A stretch of 64,000 bases of DNA from Bacillus cereus G9842. GTDB taxonomy: Bacteria > Bacillota > Bacilli > Bacillales > Bacillaceae_G. The notes beneath the pieces were generated by a model that saw nothing but the letters and a program-made list of their open reading frames with translations, searched no databases and was not told the DNA's origin. Of the stretch, positions 51,178-60,383 are shown in pieces. Numbering within the stretch: position 1 is the stretch's first letter; the number at the start of each line of letters is the position of its first letter. The translations under genes and the position numbers were made by a program. Where the stretch lies: NCBI RefSeq assembly GCF_000021305.1, contig NC_011772.1:1030001-1094000 (forward strand), given 5' to 3'.

Positions 51178-52302
51178 TTAATTATCAAACCAATTCCAAA
51201 TCTCAATATCTCCAAGAGTCGCATAACGTATGTGCGGGGAGTTTTGTAATTTTAATAACTCTTTCGACGGGCCAGTAATAACAATTCCGTATACTTTTAC
51301 ACCGTTATCTTTTACATATTGATAACGTTTATCTAAGTTTAGTTCTTTCTCAGAAAGCGCTGCTATTTTGCTTACCGTTTTTTTATGGATAGAAAGGACG
51401 CGCATCATTTCGGTTACTTTGTCTTCTTGCGTTTTCTGCCCGTCAGTTTCATTATCGAGGAATCTTACATTTTCTGGAAACCCTATAACTTCTCCGCCAT
51501 GTAGGATATAGTTATCTACATTTTTTCTTTCTTGCCCTGTATCTAAAGCGTACCATACAGGAGTTGGAGGGAGTTCTTGTGCCTCAAATATACTATATAA
51601 AAGCGGTTCTAATTCTTTTAAAGTGTAAGCTTTATCAAAAGAAATTGCTACTTCTGCAACGGTTCCATCATGTACTTTTGCAAGTGTATCCCATACTTTT
51701 TTTGATGAATCCTTTAAATAATCACCCTGCTCTGTTTTTGGATGAACAAAGAAGAGTTTTGGTTGATAGAACGGATTCATCCAAGTTCGCTTCGTAACAT
51801 CTACAGATGATAAGAAGCTTTTTGTTTCTATTGTACCGAGGGGGATTTCTTTTTTACCCACGGTTCGTACTAAATCAAATTGGCTATTCGTACGGAAAAA
51901 AGCTTCTACACTTGTTCCGCCTCCCATAACACGGCTATTTGGGATCGTTGCTTCAAGTGTAAGCGAAGGAACCTCTCTAATTTCTTCTAGCCTTTTATCA
52001 TTATTAGCTTGAAAATAAAAGGCTGATAATACCCCGCCGATTATATAGATAACGATGCAAATTGATAATATAAAACCAAACGTTTGTAAACGATGTTTCC
52101 ACTTAATTCTCCAAAAAGGAACTTTAAAATCTTTTGGAGGTAACTTTTTCTTAATTGGTTCGGTTTTTGTTAACAGCTCATCTAAGTAAGCTTCACACTT
52201 TTCACATGTCTCAATATGACTTTCTAACTGCTCTTGTTCATTATGGGTGAGTGTCCCTTTTCCATATTTCTCCCACAGTTTTTTGAATTCTGCACAACCC
52301 AT
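51178..52302 (-). CDS. Anti-sigma factor with zinc-finger-type N-terminus
   Basis: A 374-residue membrane protein. The cytoplasmic N-terminus has the zf-HC2 pattern (CAEFKKLWEKYGKG, then ESHIETCEKCEAYLDEL: H-x3-C-x2-C), one helix at about 75-97 (TFGFILSICIVIYIIGGVL), and a large external region of the sigma-regulator C-terminal type. ATG 52302 is preferred (AAGGAG 8 bases before); GTG 52311 is also in frame. It overlaps the sigma gene and should hold that sigma factor inactive. Confidence 0.85.
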   Translation of the reverse strand: MGCAEFKKLWEKYGKGTLTHNEQEQLESHIETCEKCEAYLDELLTKTEPIKKKLPPKDFKVPFWRIKWKHRLQTFGFILSICIVIYIIGGVLSAFYFQANNDKRLEEIREVPSLTLEATIPNSRVMGGGTSVEAFFRTNSQFDLVRTVGKKEIPLGTIETKSFLSSVDVTKRTWMNPFYQPKLFFVHPKTEQGDYLKDSSKKVWDTLAKVHDGTVAEVAISFDKAYTLKELEPLLYSIFEAQELPPTPVWYALDTGQERKNVDNYILHGGEVIGFPENVRFLDNETDGQKTQEDKVTEMMRVLSIHKKTVSKIAALSEKELNLDKRYQYVKDNGVKVYGIVITGPSKELLKLQNSPHIRYATLGDIEIWNWFDN

Positions 52303-52307
52303 CTGTA

Positions 52308-52793
52308 TCACTCCTTTATGCTTTTCGTGTCTTTTCGTCCGCGGTGTAATTCAATTTTTACTTTTGCTAATGAGAGACCAGTCATTTCTGCTATTTCCTT
52401 ATAGGAGAATCCATAGTAATCTCGTAGTAGCAGGACATTTCGTCTTTCGAGCGGAAGAGAAGATAAACTTTCTAACCAACTAGCGATCTCAAATTTTACG
52501 AAATATTCATGTTCTGTACTTGGCGCGTTTGGTAAATGGAATTCTTCCACTGTAGTTGTTTTATATTTTTTTTCTTTTCGATACCAATCGATAAAGGCGT
52601 TGTAGGCAATTGTAAATAACCACGGCCTAATTTCTTCCCCTTTATAATAGTCAATATGGACGAGCATTCGGTAAAATGTTTCTTGCATGAGATCTTCCGC
52701 ATAGGGGGAATCTCCGGTTAGGGAGAGAAGATAGCGAAATAAATCACGCATATGATCTGAATAAATATCTTCTAATGATTGTTTGCGTTTCAC
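52308..52793 (-). CDS. ECF-type RNA polymerase sigma factor
   Basis: About 161 residues, set at GTG 52793 (GAAGGGAGGG upstream); the longer frame adds unlikely residues. Region 2 is visible as SPYAEDLMQETFYRMLVHID and RPWLFTIAYNAFIDWYRKEK, and region 4 as RNVLLLRDYYGFSYKEIAEM and GLSLAKVKIELHRGRK. The anti-sigma gene follows and overlaps it. The stimulus is likely envelope stress. I do not assign it to a named B. subtilis sigma factor. Confidence 0.88.
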   Translation of the reverse strand: MKRKQSLEDIYSDHMRDLFRYLLSLTGDSPYAEDLMQETFYRMLVHIDYYKGEEIRPWLFTIAYNAFIDWYRKEKKYKTTTVEEFHLPNAPSTEHEYFVKFEIASWLESLSSLPLERRNVLLLRDYYGFSYKEIAEMTGLSLAKVKIELHRGRKDTKSIKE

Positions 52794-52929
52794 TAATTTC
52801 CCTCCCTTCATACATAACAACGAAATACATATAAAAAAGTTACAATTTTTTATGGAATTATAGTAAAAAACGTCAAGAATTGGATTGCGTTCTCTTTTAT
52901 CATAATACATATAAGGCGGGTGAACAGAG

Positions 52930-53832
52930 ATGGAAAGCTATGAAACACAAATTCAAAGGTCAATTGATTATATTGAGGAAGATGTAATGGAAAAACAAAC
53001 GCTGCGTAATTTAGCTCGCATTGCAGGTTTTTCTGAGTCGCATTTTCACCGTGTATTTCAGGCATTAGTAGGTGATACAGTAATGGAGTATGTTCGAAAG
53101 AGGAGGTTAGCCCGGGCAGCTTATCAACTTTCTCATACGGATGAAAAAGTTATTGATATCGCGTTTGAACATGGCTTTCAATCTCACGAAACGTTCACGA
53201 GAGCCTTTAAAAAATTATTTAAAATGACACCGAGTGAATATCGAAAACAAGAAATCGAAACACCGATGTATTACAGAGTGAATGTAAAGCAAAGAAAATT
53301 AAATCCGTATTTAGGGGGCATACAAATGGAATATCGTATTGTAAATAAACCAGAATTTTTAGTGGCGGGTTATGAATTGAAGACGACAAGTAAAGAAGGG
53401 AAAAACCATCAAGACATTCCAGTATTTTGGCAAGAATATTTACAAAAAGATCTTGGGACAACGATTCCGAATCGTAAAGATACGAGTCAATGGGTAGAGC
53501 TTGGATTATGTACTGATTTTAATTTAGAAACAGGAGACTTCACTTATATTATCGGAATGGAAGTTACAGATTTTGAAAATGTACCAAATGAAATTGCAAA
53601 GCGTACTTTCCCGGCAGCAACATATGCAGTATTTACAACGCCGAAAGTTCCTCATGAAGAAATGGTATCGTCTATTCACCAAACTTGGAATGCAGTATTC
53701 TCAGAATGGTTCCCGCATTCAGGATATGAACATTGCGGAGTTACAGAGTTTGAACTGTACGATGAGCGTTGCCACGAAGATAAGAGTGAGTTTGCACAAG
53801 TAGAGCTTTGGATACCGGTGAAGAAAAAATAA
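52930..53832 (+). CDS. AraC family regulator with GyrI-like ligand domain
   Basis: A 300-residue protein. Two AraC helix-turn-helix motifs fill the first 100 residues (TLRNLARIAGFSESHFHRVF and VIDIAFEHGFQSHETFTRAF). The rest (YRIVNKPEFLVAGYELKTTS, TFPAATYAVFTTPKVPHEEM, WFPHSGYEHCGVTEFELYDE) is a GyrI-like/BmrR-C domain that binds hydrophobic drugs. It may sense a toxic compound. The VOC gene 60 bases downstream is probably in the same unit. Confidence 0.9.
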   Translation: MESYETQIQRSIDYIEEDVMEKQTLRNLARIAGFSESHFHRVFQALVGDTVMEYVRKRRLARAAYQLSHTDEKVIDIAFEHGFQSHETFTRAFKKLFKMTPSEYRKQEIETPMYYRVNVKQRKLNPYLGGIQMEYRIVNKPEFLVAGYELKTTSKEGKNHQDIPVFWQEYLQKDLGTTIPNRKDTSQWVELGLCTDFNLETGDFTYIIGMEVTDFENVPNEIAKRTFPAATYAVFTTPKVPHEEMVSSIHQTWNAVFSEWFPHSGYEHCGVTEFELYDERCHEDKSEFAQVELWIPVKKK

Positions 53833-53892
53833 TAGGGTAAGAGCGAATCATTGGGAGATGGTTTGCTTTTTCATAAAGGGGGAAATAGGAAA

Positions 53893-54258
53893 ATGTTCAA
53901 AAAACTAGAATGTGTATCTATACATACGAAAGATATAGAAAAATCAGTTTCTTTCCATAAAGAAATGGGAATGAAGCAAAACTGGATGATAGAAAGAGAA
54001 ATAGAAGAAGGAGCTATTTGGACGTTAATAGGATTGAAGTTTCCAGATGAGAAAAGTTCGGAGTTAGTAATAAGCAATCATCCGGATATTAATTTTACGG
54101 AAGTCGAAGTATTAGTAGAAGATGTACAACAAACGTATGAAAGTTTAAAAGATAATAAAGATGTAAAGTGGATTCGCGAACCATTTCCAACAGAATCAGG
54201 ACATGTTGCAGTGATGGAAGCACCTGATGAGAATGTGTTTGTGTTAGTAGGGAAATAG
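53893..54258 (+). CDS. VOC family (glyoxalase-like) protein
   Basis: A 121-residue protein. ATG 53893 follows AAAGGGGGAAATAGG; the longer frame is rejected. The beta-alpha-beta-beta-beta pattern (LECVSIHTKDIEKSVSFHKE, AIWTLIGLKFPDEKSSELVI, GHVAVMEAPDENVFVLVGK) is the VOC superfamily. Candidate metal ligands are His and Glu in these strands. A resistance or isomerase role next to a drug-sensing AraC protein is plausible, not shown. Confidence 0.83.
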   Translation: MFKKLECVSIHTKDIEKSVSFHKEMGMKQNWMIEREIEEGAIWTLIGLKFPDEKSSELVISNHPDINFTEVEVLVEDVQQTYESLKDNKDVKWIREPFPTESGHVAVMEAPDENVFVLVGK

Positions 54259-54271
54259 CTGAAATATGGAG

Positions 54272-54307
54272 TGACCTTTCATAGTGAGTTATGAAAGGTC
54301 ATTTTTA
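54272..54307 (+). terminator. Terminator after the VOC gene
   Basis: TGACCTTTCAT and ATGAAAGGTCA form perfect arms, followed by TTTTT. Confidence 0.9.
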
Positions 54308-54352
54308 CTTTGTATAGTAGTAGAGGAAGTAGGTTAGTATTGTCAATTTTTG

Positions 54353-54470
54353 TCGGTAAGTCGATATATTTCGGAAATCGCTGATATATTCAAAAAATCG
54401 CTGATATAATTTCATATACCGCTAAAACACCTCAAAAAAACGATCCACATAATTTCAATTACCGCAAAAT
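54353..54470. repeat. Dispersed GATATA repeat (copy 3)
   Basis: TCGGTAAGTCGATATATTTC is followed by two AATCGCTGATATA units and TTTCATATACCGC, then a weaker copy ending ATAATTTCAATTACCGC. It shares strings with copies at 20959-21148 and 42398-42446. It lies between convergent transcription units. Confidence 0.75.
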
Positions 54471-54483
54471 TCTTCTAGAAAAG

Positions 54484-54508
54484 AAAAAAGACGCCATATA
54501 GCGTCTTT
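54484..54508 (-). terminator. Terminator of the two-component operon
   Basis: AAAGACGC and GCGTCTTT flank CATATA, with an A-run on the left that is a T-run for minus-strand transcription. Confidence 0.85.
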
Positions 54509-54509
54509 C

Positions 54510-56252
54510 CTACGAACGAAACGGAAACACAAGAATAATCGTCGTTCCTTTTCCGAGTGCACTATCAACGGAAATTGTCCCGTTATGAGCATGAACGAGC
54601 TGTTTTGTAATGGCTAGGCCAAGTCCAGTTCCGATGTTGCTTTCTTCTGTGTTTGTTCCGCGGTAATATCGTTCAAATAGAAGTTCTTTCGTTTTTTCAT
54701 CCATTCCTTTTCCGTCATCCGAAATGGAGAGTATAAAGGAATTGGCGTTTTGTGATAGTTTTACGATGACAGTAGTTGTTTCGTTATTATGTTTTACAGC
54801 ATTTACGAGTAAGTTTTCGATAATACGCTGGAACCATTTTTCTTCAATGAAATATTGAATTTTATTTGAGCTCGGTACGAATTCAATATTTTGATTTTGA
54901 AGTGTTGGATTATTAATAAATTGCAATAATACTTTTTGGACGAAATGATTGATTTCAACGTTTACGTGCTGTGCAGGAAGGCTATTATTTTTTAATTGAT
55001 ACGTTAAGCTTAAATCATCAATTAATGTCGTCATATATTGAGATTTCTCTTTCATAACACTACCAAATTGTTGAATATCACGATCGGTCCAGTTGTATTG
55101 ATTTGATTCTAGTAATAATGCGTAGCCATATATAGAGCTAAGTGGTGTTTTTAAATCATGCGTTAGACCGGTAATCCATTCTTCTCGTGTTTGCTGAAGT
55201 ACTTGCCTCATCGCATCATTTTTCTTGAGTGTAATAGAAAGGTGTTCTAGTGAACTTGTCACATCTCTAAACAAACGGAATGACCATTTTTCTTTACCAG
55301 ATCGCCGGAACCTGACAGGCTTTCCTTTTTTACTAATAGGTTCTTCATACTTTCCACCAGCGATATTTTTAAGCCAGCGCATCGCATGTAATAACGGTTT
55401 CCCGAATTTATTACCATACCAAATAGAAAGAATGACTAAATAAACAAATACGATAAGAAGGATTAATCCGCATCCAATGAGAAACTTCTTAGTAAATACA
55501 TCTTCAATTTCGTCATCTGGGTAGTAGTGATCATTTTTTGCAGTTACAACGAGAAGGTTGCCACTATTTGCATCGTAAAAGCTAGACGTGTTTTCTTTAT
55601 GATTCCAAGGTTCTTTTTCATTAAGGGCGATTTGTATGGCTGAAAATGTTTTTTTCTTTCCGGTTGTATAAGAAAAAACCTCTTCGCCATTTTGATTAAA
55701 TATTTGAAGTGCTGCTTTTTCTTTAGACAGTAACTGTTTTTCTTGATCTGTTAATGTGAACGAATCCATTGTTAAAGAGGAATGCTCCTTTTGAATTGCT
55801 GTTAGTAAAGCATTGCTTTTTAACATACCACCATAAATAACAAGTACTTTCTTTTCTTCTAATTCAATTTCCCAATATGTAAATTTATAATTACTTTCGA
55901 TATGATGTTGTATATATGCGACTAAAGATGTCTTCGTATAAGCATTCGGAACATCATTTGGTGTATTAAAGTGGTAGAGGATTTTTCCGTTTTCATCTAC
56001 AACTTGGAGCCAATCATTTTTCTCCTTTATTAAATCTTGCACTTCAGATTGTAATGAAATATGCCCATCTTCTGAAGAGATGTATCTTGAAATCGTAAAA
56101 CTATCAGAATCTGGAATGTTAGGTTCATATAAAGTACTAGTAAGAAGAAAAATTAAATAAGTAAAAGCAGCAACTACAGCGATAAGTAATGTAACTAAAA
56201 CAAAAACGTGTTGCATGATAAATTGAATAATAAGTCGTTTATTAAAATTCAT
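54510..56252 (-). CDS. Sensor histidine kinase
   Basis: A 580-residue membrane kinase. Helices at about 10-35 and 258-282 bracket an external sensor of about 220 residues. After a HAMP-like linker come the H-box WITGLTHDLKTPLSSIYGYA (phospho-acceptor His in THDLKTP), the N-box RIIENLLVNAVKHN, and ATP-lid motifs DDGKGMDE and GTGLGLAI. It lies 9 bases after the response regulator gene. The ligand is unknown. The atypical TLTHDLKTP form is common in Bacillus intramembrane or extracellular sensing kinases. Confidence 0.92.
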   Translation of the reverse strand: MNFNKRLIIQFIMQHVFVLVTLLIAVVAAFTYLIFLLTSTLYEPNIPDSDSFTISRYISSEDGHISLQSEVQDLIKEKNDWLQVVDENGKILYHFNTPNDVPNAYTKTSLVAYIQHHIESNYKFTYWEIELEEKKVLVIYGGMLKSNALLTAIQKEHSSLTMDSFTLTDQEKQLLSKEKAALQIFNQNGEEVFSYTTGKKKTFSAIQIALNEKEPWNHKENTSSFYDANSGNLLVVTAKNDHYYPDDEIEDVFTKKFLIGCGLILLIVFVYLVILSIWYGNKFGKPLLHAMRWLKNIAGGKYEEPISKKGKPVRFRRSGKEKWSFRLFRDVTSSLEHLSITLKKNDAMRQVLQQTREEWITGLTHDLKTPLSSIYGYALLLESNQYNWTDRDIQQFGSVMKEKSQYMTTLIDDLSLTYQLKNNSLPAQHVNVEINHFVQKVLLQFINNPTLQNQNIEFVPSSNKIQYFIEEKWFQRIIENLLVNAVKHNNETTTVIVKLSQNANSFILSISDDGKGMDEKTKELLFERYYRGTNTEESNIGTGLGLAITKQLVHAHNGTISVDSALGKGTTIILVFPFRS

Positions 56253-56261
56253 ATCGTCACC

Positions 56262-56966
56262 CTACTTTGTAACGAACTTATAACCAAGGCCGCGAACAGT
56301 TTTTATATATTCTGGTTTACTTGGATCGTGTTCAATTTTTTCACGTAGTTTTCGAATGTGGACCATAACAGTGTTGTCATCGCCATTATAGGCAGGTGCT
56401 CCCCAAACTTTTTCGTATATTTCCTCTTTCGAAAATACGTAGTTCGGATTCTCGCAAAAGAAGAGTAGTAGTTGAAAGAGTTGAGCGGAACATTCGACAA
56501 TGTGACCATCCACTGTCAGTTCTGCAGAGTGTTGATCAATTTCAAATCTTCCAAATGAAATCGAGTGTGATTTTTGTTCGTGCGGTACTGCTTGTTTCAT
56601 ATGTCTCCGAAGCTGTGCTTTCATGCGTGCTACTACTTCTAATGGATTAAAGGGCTTCGTAATATAATCATCCGCACCGTATGAAAATCCAGATATTTTA
56701 TCTAAATCAGATGCTTTTGCTGATAGGAAGAAAATGGGACAATCTGTTTGTTGGCGAATGATTGGACAAATATCAAAACCAGATTGTCCAGGAAGCATTA
56801 CATCTAAAATAATTAAATCGTAATTGTTTTCCTTAGTTAGAGATAAAGCTATTTCAGCTGATGTTGCAGTTGTAATATGAGAAAAACCTTCTTTTTCAAG
56901 AATGGTAGTTAGTAATTGTAAAATTGCTGTTTCATCATCAACGAGTAAAATATTTGCTTGGTACAT
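56262..56966 (-). CDS. OmpR/PhoB family response regulator
   Basis: A 234-residue regulator. The start is ATG 56966 because AGGAGGG abuts the upstream ATG at 56972. The receiver domain shows ILLVDDE, phospho-Asp in YDLIILDVMLPGQSGFD, and Lys in GADDYITKPFNPLEV. A winged-helix domain follows (VFSKEEIYEKVWGAPAYNGD, IKTVRGLGYKF). It is the partner of the kinase downstream. No target site was identified; the CPBP gene starts divergently 135 bases away. Confidence 0.93.
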   Translation of the reverse strand: MYQANILLVDDETAILQLLTTILEKEGFSHITTATSAEIALSLTKENNYDLIILDVMLPGQSGFDICPIIRQQTDCPIFFLSAKASDLDKISGFSYGADDYITKPFNPLEVVARMKAQLRRHMKQAVPHEQKSHSISFGRFEIDQHSAELTVDGHIVECSAQLFQLLLFFCENPNYVFSKEEIYEKVWGAPAYNGDDNTVMVHIRKLREKIEHDPSKPEYIKTVRGLGYKFVTK

Positions 56967-57100
56967 AAACATCCCTCCTAATTTTCTCGAATATCATATC
57001 ATCCTTTTGTAACTTATGGAATTTTTAAGGAAATTTTAAGGTTTTCTTTCGCAAAAAATTAAGAATCAAATGATATGATAAAAGTAACATAGGGGAGGAG

Positions 57101-57955
57101 ATGAGTGTGAATCCGTTTCAAGTGATGCGAGCTAGATATTTTTTAATTGTATTTGCACTATTAATTTTAATAGCGAGAAGTAGTGGCGAGTTGCTAACAA
57201 GTATATTTCATATACAAAATTCTTCTTTTATAAATATCCTTATATTCTATATCCTTCCGATGGTATGGATTTTTTATGAGTATAAAAAGCATCGCATTTC
57301 ATTTTCATTGTTTGTTAATAAAAATGAAACATTTAACTTGGTGCAAGTTTTATACATTACGGTTATGTTATGCATATTTAGTTACGGGTATCTTATTTTG
57401 TATATGTATAGTTTTGCATGGATCACACCAGACTTTATTATGAATGCATTGCATGAACCGATTATAGATAGTACTGGGGGATATGTATATCAAGTCATTA
57501 GGGTTGTATTCATCGCACCAATTATCGGGGAGTTTGTTTTTCGCGGATTTTTACTTCAACGCTTTGCAACAAAATGGGGAACGAGCATAGCGACCATCGT
57601 TGTAGCAATATTGTTTGCATTGTTACATGTTGATTTCCTCGGTGCAGCCATATTCAGCATCGTATTGTCGATCGTATATATTCGTACGGAAAGTTTACTC
57701 ATGCCAATTGCAATACATATGTTAAACAATGCATTTGTAATGGGCGCGTCTTTTTTAATAAGTAGAGAAAAAATTATGAGTTTTGCAGACTTCTCAAATT
57801 ATACGACATTCTTTCCTGGACTTATTATATTTATAACGGGATTAAACTTAGTACTTATCTTTTTATTTGTTAATCGCAAGTATTGGAGTAAAGAAGTGCC
57901 AGTTATATATGCAGAGCAGGAAAAGAGCTTTTCAGATGTAGTCGGGAGTAAATAA
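57101..57955 (+). CDS. CPBP family membrane protein with an altered first motif
   Basis: A 284-residue protein with about eight helices. CPBP (Abi) motif 1, normally EExxxR, reads IIGEFVFRGFLLQRF, with Gly in place of the first Glu. Motif 2 (ALLHVDFLGA) and motif 3 (IAIHMLNNAF) are present. Such proteins are intramembrane proteases or their inactive relatives; the change may affect activity. It is divergent from the two-component operon, which may regulate it. Confidence 0.82.
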   Translation: MSVNPFQVMRARYFLIVFALLILIARSSGELLTSIFHIQNSSFINILIFYILPMVWIFYEYKKHRISFSLFVNKNETFNLVQVLYITVMLCIFSYGYLILYMYSFAWITPDFIMNALHEPIIDSTGGYVYQVIRVVFIAPIIGEFVFRGFLLQRFATKWGTSIATIVVAILFALLHVDFLGAAIFSIVLSIVYIRTESLLMPIAIHMLNNAFVMGASFLISREKIMSFADFSNYTTFFPGLIIFITGLNLVLIFLFVNRKYWSKEVPVIYAEQEKSFSDVVGSK

Positions 57956-57956
57956 G

Positions 57957-58287
57957 ATGAAGAAGACAGTTGAAAAAATATTAAAAGAAATTATAGATGC
58001 TACGTCTATTGCAGATATGTGTGATAAAAGCTTTTGTAATTGGATTCAACCTGTAGTATTTGTTTTCTAGTAATCATTTAAAAGAAAATATTATTTCTCT
58101 TCTTATTGTATTAGGAGTTGTACTAATATTTGGTCTAATTGTAGAAGAAATGATGAAGCGCATCTTCAGAAAAAATGGAGAGAAGTATATGTGGGTTCAT
58201 AAAGTATTCGAGAAAGTAATAGTGGCTTTCCTTTTGTTTTATAGTATGAAAACAATCATTTACTTTATAGCTTTGAAACATCATTAA
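57957..58287 (+). pseudogene. Probable frameshifted small membrane protein gene
   Basis: A frame from ATG 57957 (MKKTVEKILKEIIDATSIAD..) stops at 58068-58070. A second frame overlaps it, beginning at a TTG at 58060, and runs LKENIISLLIVLGVVLIFGL to 58287. Joined by one shift near 58060 they give a single protein of about 109 residues with two helices. The second frame has no ribosome binding site of its own. It could alternatively be two short overlapping genes. The family is not recognised. Confidence 0.5.
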
Positions 58288-58318
58288 TTCTAAATTTGAA
58301 AGGGATGTATAAAATTAT

Positions 58319-58618
58319 ATGAATGAAACGATATCATCAAATAAGTTTTTTTATTTGATTTTACTTAGTCTAGTGTTAATAACGACAGTGAATGTTATTT
58401 TGCGCTGGGAGGAAGCTTACTTTTTCATGTATTTAGCGCTCCATTTGTTGGGGATTTTATGTATAAGTGGTGGAGTCTTTACTGAAAAAAAGAGTGAAGA
58501 AAGCGTTAACTATATGTGTGTGATCGGTCTTATTTTACTTTTAGCTGTACAGGGTATTATGAAATATAGTTCCTTCTCTTTACAAGATTTTAGTTTATTA
58601 ATAGATGTACTTCCTTAA
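58319..58618 (+). CDS. Hypothetical membrane protein (99 residues)
   Basis: Three hydrophobic segments (about residues 9-26, 34-53 and 64-82) with a short KKSEES loop between the second and third. AAAGGGATG lies about 12 bases before the ATG, so initiation may be weak. The family is not recognised. It lies downstream of the CPBP gene and may belong to the same unit. Confidence 0.6.
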   Translation: MNETISSNKFFYLILLSLVLITTVNVILRWEEAYFFMYLALHLLGILCISGGVFTEKKSEESVNYMCVIGLILLLAVQGIMKYSSFSLQDFSLLIDVLP

Positions 58619-58629
58619 AGAGGCTCTTT

Positions 58630-58710
58630 ATGTTATCTAAAAAGCAAGTAGGGTACGTACTAGTTTTAATCGGATTTTTTAAGATTATCCCGCTATTTGC
58701 CGGGCAGTAA
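58630..58710 (+). CDS. Short hydrophobic ORF ending inside a bcr-like repeat
   Basis: Twenty-six residues: MLSKKQVGYVLVLIGFFK, then IIPLFAGQ. It forms one membrane segment after a KK start, and GAGG lies just before it. The last residues and the stop codon are encoded by the repeat at 58685-58738. It may be a real microprotein or the remaining front of a longer gene truncated by the repeat. Confidence 0.4.
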   Translation: MLSKKQVGYVLVLIGFFKIIPLFAGQ

Positions 58711-58738
58711 GACCCCACTGATTAAAGTTTCGCTTTAT
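58685..58738. repeat. Short intergenic repeat, bcr-like (copy 2)
   Basis: TTATCCCGCTATTTGCCGGG begins it, with an internal CCCGC/GCCGGG-type hairpin. It ends CTGATTAAAGTTTCGCTTTA plus T. Both ends match copy 1 at 3595-3637, and one base differs in the last 16. Confidence 0.65.
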
Positions 58739-58846
58739 TATAACGACGCTATTCTTTCAAGACTATGAGTATATTTGATATGTAAAAGGCGTTGGTTTGT
58801 AAGTGCTTCCGGATTATGAACCGAAGAAAGTGTTTAAAGATAGGTA

Positions 58847-58879
58847 AAACTCTTCTTATGTAGAAGAGTTTTTTTATGT
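58847..58879 (+). terminator. Hairpin terminator
   Basis: AAACTCTTC and GAAGAGTTT form perfect arms with a T-run. It closes the small-gene unit before the M48 protease. Confidence 0.85.
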
Positions 58880-58980
58880 AAATAAAAAGATCCAGAGCAA
58901 TTCACATAATAAGCTTGTTCTAATTTAGCGTGTACGAACTTACAATAATAATAGACAGGCAGCATAGAGGAGGGAATAGC

Positions 58981-60249
58981 GTGAGGAAGGTTATTGGTTG
59001 GTCGCTTTTTTTGTACGTTGGATTTGCGTTACTTATATATTGGTATTTATTTGGATGGAATCATGAACTTATTCCGGACATGTATAAAGGAACAAGTGCA
59101 GATCCAGAAACGTTTATGAGTGCTAGAGAGCTTACGCTAAGCCAAGATTATTCGCGCGTGAAAAATTTACTATACTTTTTAGCGACGCCTCTTGAATGGA
59201 TTATTTTATTATTTGTACTTGTGCTAGGTATTTCAAGAAAGTTTGAGAAATGGTCGAAGGAAACGACTAAAATAAGTGTCTTGCAAGTTGCGATTTATCT
59301 CTTTTATTTATCATTACTGACAACAGTGCTTGCCTTACCGATGCAATGGATTGGCCGGAAAGTATCCGTTGATTACGGCATTTCAACACAAAGTACACAA
59401 AGCTGGATAAAAGATCATGTTATCGGTTTTTGGGAAAGTTATGCGACTATGTTAATTGTAGTTACCGTTCTATTATGGCTTATCCGTAAATTTCCGAAGA
59501 GGTGGTGGCTAGCAGGGTGGGCGCTCTCTGTTCCATTTACAATCTTTTTAACATTCATACAGCCTGTCGTTATTGATCCGCTTTATAACGACTTCTCAAC
59601 GCTGAAAAATAAAGAATTAGAAACGAAAATTTTAGCGATAGCAGACAAAGCTGACATTCCTGCTAAACACGTATATGAAGTAAATATGTCAGAAAAAACG
59701 AATGCATTAAATGCTTACGTAACAGGAATTGGTCCTAACGCCCGTATTGTAATGTGGGATACAACGCTTAAGCAGTTAAAAGATAAAGAGATATTATTTA
59801 TCATGGCTCATGAAATGGGACATTATGTTATGAAGCATATATACTTTGGCGTTGCAAGTTATGTATTGCTATCGTTTATAGGTATGTTTTTAATTAGTCG
59901 TATTATAAATATGTGTATTCGCAAATGGGGAGATACATTGCAAATTTCAAAAGTGGCATGTTTCTCCATTTTACCTTTATTTTTCTTAATTTCTTCTATA
60001 CTCTCTTTTGCAGCACAACCAGCAACAAACTACGTTTCACGTATAGAAGAAAGAGCGGCAGATCAATATGCTTTAAATATGACGAAGGACGGGAAATCTG
60101 GTGTGAAAACTTTTCAATATTTATCAAAAACAAGTTTAAGCCAAGTAAATCCGCCTGCGTTAGTGAAGTTTTTCTTATACACCCACCCACCAATTTTTGA
60201 AAGAATTCACACGTTTGAACAATATGAGAAACAAAGAAAAAAGGAGTAG
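58981..60249 (+). CDS. M48 family membrane metalloprotease (Ste24-like)
   Basis: A 422-residue protein from GTG 58981, after AGGAGG; the longer frame is rejected. Four N-terminal helices precede the zinc motif IMAHEMGHYVMKH (HExxH) at about residues 278-290, with the third ligand Glu in YVSRIEERAADQYAL. VNMSEKTNALNAYVTGIGP is the usual conserved region before the zinc site. It should cleave membrane or misfolded proteins at the cytoplasmic membrane. Related to Ste24/YhfN-type proteases. Confidence 0.9.
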   Translation: MRKVIGWSLFLYVGFALLIYWYLFGWNHELIPDMYKGTSADPETFMSARELTLSQDYSRVKNLLYFLATPLEWIILLFVLVLGISRKFEKWSKETTKISVLQVAIYLFYLSLLTTVLALPMQWIGRKVSVDYGISTQSTQSWIKDHVIGFWESYATMLIVVTVLLWLIRKFPKRWWLAGWALSVPFTIFLTFIQPVVIDPLYNDFSTLKNKELETKILAIADKADIPAKHVYEVNMSEKTNALNAYVTGIGPNARIVMWDTTLKQLKDKEILFIMAHEMGHYVMKHIYFGVASYVLLSFIGMFLISRIINMCIRKWGDTLQISKVACFSILPLFFLISSILSFAAQPATNYVSRIEERAADQYALNMTKDGKSGVKTFQYLSKTSLSQVNPPALVKFFLYTHPPIFERIHTFEQYEKQRKKE

Positions 60250-60269
60250 CTATTATGCTACTTTTTTTT
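60245..60269 (+). terminator. Terminator overlapping the M48 stop codon
   Basis: AGTAGC and GCTACT flank TATTAT and run into eight Ts. Confidence 0.8.
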
Positions 60270-60383
60270 ATAGAGATATAAGTTTCATATTGGGAATATT
60301 TATCATTGCTTTTTATTGAGATTTTGTAAATAATAAGCTATAAAATTCTAAAAATCTATATATAAAGGAATAAAGGTGGAAAA

